Source of the DNA: DATJXG01 sp035500455
GTDB lineage: Bacteria > Acidobacteriota > Terriglobia > Terriglobales > Acidobacteriaceae
Assembly (NCBI GenBank): GCA_035500455.1
Contig: DATJXG010000335.1
Span: 1-5,942, forward strand
Length of the DNA stretch: 5,942 nucleotides
Direction: 5' to 3'
Positions 1-4,058 of this stretch are shown one piece after another. The notes beneath the pieces were generated by a model. The model was not told the DNA's origin, ran no database searches, and was given only the letters and a program-made list of their open reading frames with translations. A program made the translations under genes and the position numbers. Position 1 is the first letter of the stretch. Each line of letters begins with the position of its first letter.

Positions 1-787
1 CGAGCCGGGTGGTTGCCGTGCAAGCTGCCCAGCGGTACTGCCCGTCGAATCTCCGGTGGCGGAACTCGAGCCGGTACGGAATCATGTCTTGGACGGCGGC
101 CGCGACCTTTTCGACCGTGCGGTCCCGGTCTTCAGGGTGAAGAAGCTGCTGCCACTCGTGATTCCCGATCTTTTCCAGGCCCATGCCTGTAAAGCATCGG
201 ATCCACTGGTTCACATAAGTCGTGGCCCCTGCCCGATCCGAAATGAAGATGCCCGCCGGGGCCGTGTCCGCAATGGAGCGGAATCGCTGCTCGCTATCGC
301 GCAGTTCGGCTTCGACTTGCCGCCGCAGCTCCAGTTCGTCGCGCAACTGATCGTTGGCGGCCCGTAATTCGGCCGTCCTTTCCTCCACCCGCCGCTCCAG
401 TTCATTCCGCAACCGGGCCAACTCGAGGTGGGTCTTCAGCCGCACCAGCAACTCTTCGCGGCGATACGGCTTGTTGATGAAGTCCACAGCGCCGGCTTCC
501 AGGCCTTCCAGCCGGTCCTCAAAATCCAGCGACGCGCTCAGGAAGATGACTGGAATGTCGCGAGTATCCGCGCGCGCTTTCAGCCTCCGGCAGACTTCAG
601 GACCATCCATCTCCGGCATGCGCATGTCGAGCAGAACCACTTCCGGCAGACTGACATTGACTGCGTCGAGCGCCAGTTCTCCACTATCCGCGGGGCGGAC
701 GGCGTATCCCTCGGCGATCAGGATTCCTGAAAGAAGTTTCAGGGATTCCTCGTTGTCATCCACGATGAGGACTCTACCCGCGCTCAC
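1..787 (-). CDS. Response regulator receiver-coiled coil-PAS protein (partial, C-terminus off the left edge)
   Basis: 262 codons are visible from a GTG at 787 and no stop is reached before the edge. Seen: a CheY-like receiver at about residues 5-122, with the acidic pair D10-D11 in VLIVDDN, phosphoacceptor D54 in LLDMRMPEMDG, S84 in IFLSAS and K106 in INKPY. A charged coiled coil follows (about 123-165, containing ERRVEERTAEL), then a PAS domain from about 166 (SEQRFRSIADTAPAGIFI) whose PAC-like end (YRLEFRHRRFDGQYRW) lies at the edge. The GTG at 787 is chosen because the next in-frame GTG would delete the first receiver strand. It overlaps the end of the upstream kinase gene by 14 bases in another frame and has GGGGAG just upstream, which suggests translational coupling. 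Family knowledge: receiver-PAS proteins often continue into a HisKA/HATPase_c kinase or a GGDEF domain, so the output is unknown here. It is the likely phosphoacceptor partner of the upstream kinase, by inference. Confidence 0.93.
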   Translation of the reverse strand, partial: MSAGRVLIVDDNEESLKLLSGILIAEGYAVRPADSGELALDAVNVSLPEVVLLDMRMPEMDGPEVCRRLKARADTRDIPVIFLSASLDFEDRLEGLEAGAVDFINKPYRREELLVRLKTHLELARLRNELERRVEERTAELRAANDQLRDELELRRQVEAELRDSEQRFRSIADTAPAGIFISDRAGATTYVNQWIRCFTGMGLEKIGNHEWQQLLHPEDRDRTVEKVAAAVQDMIPYRLEFRHRRFDGQYRWAACTATTRL

Positions 788-2849
788 CGGACTCCCCTAT
801 TCGGATCGCTTGCAGAATCCGCGTGAACTGGAGCGCGTCTACGCGCCGCGTCAACTCGCGGGCAAGCGGTGGATCCAAAACCGAAATCGAATGGACTACC
901 TCGGCGATGCGCTCCTTCTCCAGGCGCAGAACGGCGTTCAACAGTTGCGATTTCAAATCCTCGGGCAGTTTGGCGATTCCCGAAAGGTCCGATTGCCGCC
1001 TGTTCGTCAGACCTTTCCCGCCGTCCGCGGTTTGTCCTTTCCCATCGTCCTGCGGGCTGCCCGCCGGGACTTCATCCACAACTTCCACAGGCAATTCCAG
1101 GCGGAATCTGGACCCCATGCCAGGCGCGCTCTCCACCTCAATCGTGCCGTTCATCAAATGCACGAATTGCCGGCAGATCGCCAGGCCCAGCCCCGAACCT
1201 TTCCGCGAGTTAGGCTCGCCCAGTTGCACAAACGGTTCGAAGATGCTTGCCTGCCGATCCGGTGCAATTCCGATGCCGGTGTCCTGTACCTCTATCTTCA
1301 GGCGGGTATTCCTGTTCTCCTCTGCGCGATGGCAGTCCACCCGCACCACCACGGAGCCGGCGTCCGTATACTTGACCGCATTCTGGGTCAGGTTGATCAG
1401 GATCTGGCGCAATTTCGCGCCGTCGGCGCGGATCAGCCGGGCCCGCGGGCCGGACCACTCCAGGCGGAGTTCGATCCCCTTTTCCAAGGCAGATCTGCTC
1501 GTCGTGGTCATTACGTCGTTAACCAGCGGAATCAACTCCACGATCGCGACCTCAGACCTGCCGCGGCCGGCCTCCAGCCTGGCCATTTCCAGGATGTCAT
1601 CGATCATGGCCAGGAGATGTTGGCCGCACCGCCTGATCAGTGCTAACTCCTCGGACTGTGTGGCGGAGAGACTCTGGTCGCGGTGCAGGAGATCTGAAAG
1701 GCCGAGAATGGCGTTCAACGGCGTGCGCAGCTCGTGGCTCATGTTCGCCAGAAACAGCGTCTTGGCGAGGTTGGCGGCCTCCGCCTGGTCGCGTGCCTGC
1801 GCAAGTTCTTCGGTGCGCTGTTCCACCAGTTCCTGCAGGTGCTCCTGGTGCCGCTGGAGCTCTTCTTCGACGCGCTTTCGCTCGGTGACGTCCTCCACCG
1901 CGGCCACCATTCCATCGAACTCGCCGGCGGCCCCCAGCAGGGGAGCCGCGTTCACCGACAACAAAATGCGCTTGTCCGCCGGCTGGACGGCGAACTGCAT
2001 CCCATAGATCGGCGCGCCGCCAGCCTGGACCCGGAGAAACGGTAATTCTCCTCTGGGCAGTTGAGTTCCGTCCGGGGCGGTGATCTGCCATTCGGCCGAG
2101 TCGAAGGTACGCTGCCTGATCTGCTCCGGCGATGTGCCCAGGACTTCGGCGCCGCGGGAGTTGACGAAAGTCAGCCTGCCCTCACGATCCACCGTGACGA
2201 TGCCCGCCGGACTGGTCTCCATCACGCGGCTCAACACATCCCGCTCACGGCGCAGAGCTTGCTGATCCAGCTTGGACTGGGCCAGCGCGCCTTCAAGCAT
2301 GCCCATCACGTGGATGACCGGCGCAGCCGAGATCAGAATCGCGAGCACCGCGGAGGCCAGAAGCCCAATCGGCACTCCAGGGAAATACCAGTAGGGTCCG
2401 AAGCCAGCCATTGCCATTAAAGCCAACACCAGGACGGTGATCAGGCACAGTGCCGTAGTCAAGATCGCCCCACGACGTCCAAAGAGCCATGCCGCGGAGA
2501 TCGGCAGAGCCGAATACTGAATCAGTGCCGGGCTTCGAATTCCGCCGAATAGTAAGATGACGACGGTGAAAACCATCCAGCATCCGCCGACGTAGACTAT
2601 TGCTGCTTTTTGCAGCGAACCACTCCGCAGGAAGTAGAGTCCGATAGCGACAAGCAGGGCAAGACTGCAGACAATCATCACTTGCTGCGGCTTCCGGGCG
2701 GCGAACCACGGCACGACAACCAGAAGATGAAACACCAACCAGGCCAGGATGGCTACCAGGATTGCGTGGAGAACGCCTGCCTTCGGTTCGTGCGCCAGGG
2801 GCCCGCGAAGCCGGACGACACCGGTAAGCCTGCGGAGACCAACGTTCAT
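774..2849 (-). CDS. Membrane-bound PAS sensor histidine kinase without a receiver
   Basis: 691 residues from the ATG at 2849. The frame is open to a TTG at 3038 (754 residues); residue numbers here count from that TTG, so subtract 63 for the ATG form. Seen: about six hydrophobic helices between 91 and 245; a PAS domain at about 265-385, ending GMVAAVEDVTERKR; a coiled coil (385-425); HisKA with H435 in ANMSHELRTPLNAILG; HATPase_c with N549/N553 in LINLTQNAVKYT, DTGIGIAP at 586 and GSGLGL at 614. A Gly/Asp/Lys-rich linker (about 653-688) and a helical module (about 690-745) follow. It should autophosphorylate on H435 and pass phosphate to a separate receiver, most simply the product of the overlapping downstream gene. 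The ATG is preferred because it leaves about 27 residues before the first helix, whereas the longer form reads through tRNA-like DNA; however, no Shine-Dalgarno is seen at the ATG. The ligand is unknown; the membrane part matches no sensor family I can name. Confidence 0.93.
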   Translation of the reverse strand: MNVGLRRLTGVVRLRGPLAHEPKAGVLHAILVAILAWLVFHLLVVVPWFAARKPQQVMIVCSLALLVAIGLYFLRSGSLQKAAIVYVGGCWMVFTVVILLFGGIRSPALIQYSALPISAAWLFGRRGAILTTALCLITVLVLALMAMAGFGPYWYFPGVPIGLLASAVLAILISAAPVIHVMGMLEGALAQSKLDQQALRRERDVLSRVMETSPAGIVTVDREGRLTFVNSRGAEVLGTSPEQIRQRTFDSAEWQITAPDGTQLPRGELPFLRVQAGGAPIYGMQFAVQPADKRILLSVNAAPLLGAAGEFDGMVAAVEDVTERKRVEEELQRHQEHLQELVEQRTEELAQARDQAEAANLAKTLFLANMSHELRTPLNAILGLSDLLHRDQSLSATQSEELALIRRCGQHLLAMIDDILEMARLEAGRGRSEVAIVELIPLVNDVMTTTSRSALEKGIELRLEWSGPRARLIRADGAKLRQILINLTQNAVKYTDAGSVVVRVDCHRAEENRNTRLKIEVQDTGIGIAPDRQASIFEPFVQLGEPNSRKGSGLGLAICRQFVHLMNGTIEVESAPGMGSRFRLELPVEVVDEVPAGSPQDDGKGQTADGGKGLTNRRQSDLSGIAKLPEDLKSQLLNAVLRLEKERIAEVVHSISVLDPPLARELTRRVDALQFTRILQAIRIGESGERG
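792..797 (-). promoter_or_regulatory. Shine-Dalgarno for the receiver-PAS gene
   Basis: On the minus strand GGGGAG lies 4 bases before the GTG at 787, inside the last codons of the kinase gene. The spacing is a little short, but the site supports the GTG start and re-initiation by ribosomes finishing the kinase. Confidence 0.5.
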
Positions 2850-2871
2850 AAAGACGTGAAGGCCACGGCCT

Positions 2872-2877
2872 ATTATG
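2872..2877 (-). promoter_or_regulatory. Possible -10 element for the membrane kinase gene
   Basis: The minus strand reads CATAAT, one mismatch from TATAAT, in an otherwise GC-rich stretch and 22 bases before the ATG at 2849. No good -35 box is seen 17 bases upstream (TCGCAT at best). If used, the leader would be very short, which might fit the lack of a Shine-Dalgarno at that ATG. Confidence 0.2.
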
Positions 2878-2895
2878 TTCCACCGGTGCGCCGGA

Positions 2896-2965
2896 TGCGA
2901 GGAGCCGGCGTCACCGGACTCGAACCGGCGCCCTGTCCCCGGATACAGGCGCACCCGCGCGAATC
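2896..2965 (-). other. tRNA-like hairpin pair, possibly a degenerate tRNA relic
   Basis: Seen on the minus strand: a T-arm-like segment at 2929-2913 with stem GCCGG/CCGGT around loop TTCGAGT. Just 5' of it an anticodon-arm-like stem CCTGT/ACAGG (2949-2945 with 2936-2932) encloses the 8-base loop ATCCGGGG. Further 5' a small GCGC/GCGC pair stands where a D arm would be. Against an intact tRNA: the anticodon loop has 8 rather than 7 bases, the variable region is only 2 bases, no acceptor strand complements GACGCCG, and the 3' end is not CCA. It resembles the 3' two-thirds of a proline-type tRNA by eye only. It could be a pseudogene, a relic of integration at a tRNA, or chance structure. Confidence 0.3.
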
Positions 2966-3086
2966 CCCGATACAAATCACTGTTCACCCTTTTGTCTTTT
3001 CGCTCGCACCGATGTAGCACACCCGCCGGTCGGCTCAATCTTTTCTTTGGCGACGGCCCAGGCCGGTGAAACTCGGCCGCGGCGGT

Positions 3087-3102
3087 TGCCTGATCTCAGG
3101 CA
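3087..3102. promoter_or_regulatory. Perfect 16-base inverted repeat, operator-like
   Basis: TGCCTGATCTCAGGCA has 7-base arms (TGCCTGA and TCAGGCA) around TC. It forms the start of the first copy of the direct repeat, so it is one of two sites of the same type 112 bases apart. The size and symmetry fit a dimeric DNA-binding regulator, and the location suggests control of the sigma factor, the kinase or both. The protein that binds it is unknown. Confidence 0.4.
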
Positions 3103-3165
3103 GCCGACCTGCCCCCAGCGCGCTAGCACATTCGACAAGCGTTTTGTTTTCTTATTCTTCCGCGA
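3089..3165. repeat. Imperfect direct repeat, copy A
   Basis: It pairs with copy B at 3201-3277, with a period of about 112-113 bases. By eye, 22 of the first 27 bases match (starting CCTGATCTC and running through CTGC), the middle is diverged with a one-base indel, and 27 of 32 bases match in the second block (TTCGACAAG, then TTTGTTTTCT and TTCTT). The conservation of two separate blocks suggests two functional elements rather than recent duplication alone. Confidence 0.7.
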
Positions 3166-3199
3166 CTGCCTCACACTTGTGAACTCAGCCACTGTGTTC

Positions 3200-3213
3200 G
3201 CCTGATCTCCGGC
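3200..3213. promoter_or_regulatory. Second operator-like inverted repeat, one mismatch
   Basis: GCCTGATCTCCGGC is the same inverted repeat as at 3087-3102, with one mismatched pair in 6-base arms around TC. It heads copy B of the direct repeat and lies about 155 bases before the sigma-factor start. Two copies of one palindrome in front of the same gene make a true binding site more likely than a single one would. Confidence 0.4.
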
Positions 3214-3277
3214 ACCAGAACTGCTCCGGGGCTCCGCAACAACTTCGACAAGAGCTTTGTTTTCTGCTTCTTACGAC
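3201..3277. repeat. Imperfect direct repeat, copy B
   Basis: This is the partner of copy A at 3089-3165 and the one nearer the sigma factor. It keeps CCTGATCTC, GGCA, CTGC and TTCGACAAG, plus the T-rich TTTGTTTTCT block. The end of the copy is followed at once by TTTTCT and the leader hairpin at 3287. Confidence 0.7.
3210..3225 (+). promoter_or_regulatory. Candidate sigma-54 type -24/-12 element
   Basis: CGGCACCAGAACTGCT has GG and GC separated by exactly 10 bases and keeps GGCAC and TGCT of the family consensus TGGCAC-N5-TTGCW. The first base, the base after GGCAC and the first T of TTGC differ. The same GG-N10-GC arrangement recurs in copy A at 3098-3113 (AGGCAGCCGACCTGCC), a poorer match. 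If real, transcripts would start near 3237 and carry the leader hairpin into the sigma-factor message. A GG-N10-GC match is easy to find by chance in GC-rich DNA. Confidence 0.25.
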
Positions 3278-3286
3278 CAATTTTCT

Positions 3287-3311
3287 CTAAAGGCGCGGGA
3301 CGTGCCTTTAG
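3287..3311 (+). other. Strong hairpin in the sigma-factor 5' leader
   Basis: Arms CTAAAGGCGC and GTGCCTTTAG pair over 10 bp (one G-U pair) around the 5-base loop GGGAC. The element ends 43 bases before the sigma-factor ATG. No T-run follows it on either strand, so it is not a classical intrinsic terminator. It could stabilise the message, take part in attenuation or translational control, or be bound as a DNA palindrome. Confidence 0.55.
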
Positions 3312-3341
3312 TCGGCTCAGGAAAACTCAAAATCTTGTTCC

Positions 3342-3347
3342 GGGAGG
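3342..3347 (+). promoter_or_regulatory. Shine-Dalgarno of the sigma-factor gene
   Basis: GGGAGG lies 7 bases before the ATG at 3355, the best ribosome-binding site in the window. It settles the sigma-factor start. Confidence 0.85.
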
Positions 3348-3354
3348 AAAAGCA

Positions 3355-4047
3355 ATGGCTGCCCCTGCAATGATATCGTGGTCGACGACTCAGGCCCACT
3401 CCGCGCCGGCGCCAACCGACGAAGCCCTGGTTGATTTGGCGAAGATGGGCGACAAAACCGCATTCGAGCGGTTGATTGAGCGCCACTACCGGTTCTGCAT
3501 GGCCAAGGCGCATACCTATTTGCGGAATCATGGCGACGCCGAAGACGAATCGCAGAACGCCTTCGCAAAGGCATGGCAGTATCTTCACCAATTCCAGGGC
3601 GAGGGGAGTTTCGGCGGTTGGCTCAGCCGCATAGTCTCCAACGAGTGCCTGATGAGGATCCGTGAGCGGAAGGGCGCCCGCACAATATCGGTGGACGAGG
3701 TTTTCGAGTCCGAAGGTTCCTTCCGCCTGGAGGTGATCGATCAGCGTGCGCTCCCGGAGGATTCGGTGGGGGACGAGGAGGTCTCGCGCATGCTGAACCG
3801 TGAAATCGGCCGGGTCCCTGCGTCGATGCGCGAAGCGCTCGTCATGCGCGATCTCCATCATTGTTCGATGCAGGAAATCGCCGCGCACCTGGGGATCAGC
3901 ATCCCAGCCGCGAAATCCAGGTTGATGAGGGCACGCCAGACATTAAGGGCACGGTTGACGAAACACTACGGAGAGCAGGGCTGTTACGCCCTGCTTCGCC
4001 GGTCGTCCCGCCGCAAGGTGGCTTTCGTGCGTGCAGCAATTAATTGA
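3355..4047 (+). CDS. RNA polymerase ECF-type sigma factor (sigma-70 family)
   Basis: 230 residues. It directs RNA polymerase to a specific promoter set. Seen: an unstructured N-terminal tail of about 22 residues; a sigma-2 region at about 24-105, with FERLIERHYRFCMAKAH, the DAEDESQNAFAKAW segment (61-74) and GSFGGWLSRIVSNECLMRIR for -10 recognition; a variable linker (about 107-142); and sigma-4 at about 143-201, with the helix-turn-helix SMQEIAAHLGISIPAAKSRL at 171-190. No sigma-3 is present, as expected for ECF factors. After sigma-4 there is a basic tail of about 28 residues (LLRRSSRRKVAF), slightly longer than many ECF factors have. The start is fixed by GGGAGG at 3342. It is divergent from one kinase and convergent with the other, with only 11 bases between the stop codons at its 3' end. 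No anti-sigma gene is adjacent on the same strand, so control may be transcriptional, through the duplicated upstream element, or through a distant partner. Confidence 0.95.
   Translation: MAAPAMISWSTTQAHSAPAPTDEALVDLAKMGDKTAFERLIERHYRFCMAKAHTYLRNHGDAEDESQNAFAKAWQYLHQFQGEGSFGGWLSRIVSNECLMRIRERKGARTISVDEVFESEGSFRLEVIDQRALPEDSVGDEEVSRMLNREIGRVPASMREALVMRDLHHCSMQEIAAHLGISIPAAKSRLMRARQTLRARLTKHYGEQGCYALLRRSSRRKVAFVRAAIN
3974..3995 (+). other. Perfect hairpin inside the 3' end of the sigma-factor gene
   Basis: AGCAGGGC and GCCCTGCT form an 8-bp perfect stem around TGTTAC, within codons after the sigma-4 domain. It is terminator-like in strength but is followed by TCGCC rather than a T-run. The two convergent genes are separated by only 11 bases (4048-4058) and no other terminator is seen there, so this stem may slow or end transcription on one or both strands. 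Confidence 0.4.
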
Positions 4048-4058
4048 GACATCCGGCC

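Larger units (their letters stand above)
2850..3354. other. Divergent intergenic region between the membrane kinase and the sigma factor
   Basis: About 505 bases without a convincing gene if the kinase starts at 2849. Contents: the tRNA-like hairpins (2896-2965), an undistinguished stretch (2966-3086), a pair of imperfect direct repeats each headed by an inverted repeat (3087-3277), a 10-bp hairpin (3287-3311) and the sigma-factor Shine-Dalgarno (3342-3347). T-rich runs such as TTTTGTTTTCTTATTCTT stand out against the GC-rich surroundings. The region must hold the promoters of both divergent genes, but no strong sigma-70 promoter is obvious on either strand. Confidence 0.7.

Noticed and set aside
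354..1646. A 430-codon plus-strand open frame opposite the receiver and kinase genes
   Set aside because: Its translation is Ser/Arg-rich without motifs, and the opposite strand encodes unmistakable receiver, HisKA and HATPase_c sequences.
2896..2965. A functional tRNA gene
   Set aside because: The anticodon loop has 8 bases, the variable region has 2, no acceptor stem pairs and no CCA follows, so it is reported only as tRNA-like.
3039..3058. A possible third, degenerate copy of the direct repeat
   Set aside because: Only a short pyrimidine-rich stretch followed by GGCGACGGCC resembles the end of copy A at the right spacing. The palindrome and TTCGACAAG are absent.
3001..3120. A c-di-GMP or cobalamin riboswitch on the minus strand
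   Set aside because: A few short segments such as GCCAAAG looked suggestive, but the conserved core motifs and stems of these classes cannot be laid out.
2977..3192. A 71-codon minus-strand open frame in the intergenic region
   Set aside because: It starts at GTG without a Shine-Dalgarno, has a basic low-complexity composition, crosses copy A of the repeat and matches no family I recognise.
3271..3888. A 205-codon minus-strand open frame opposite the sigma factor
   Set aside because: It lies antisense to a clear ECF sigma gene with strong domain motifs; the open frame follows from GC-rich codon structure.
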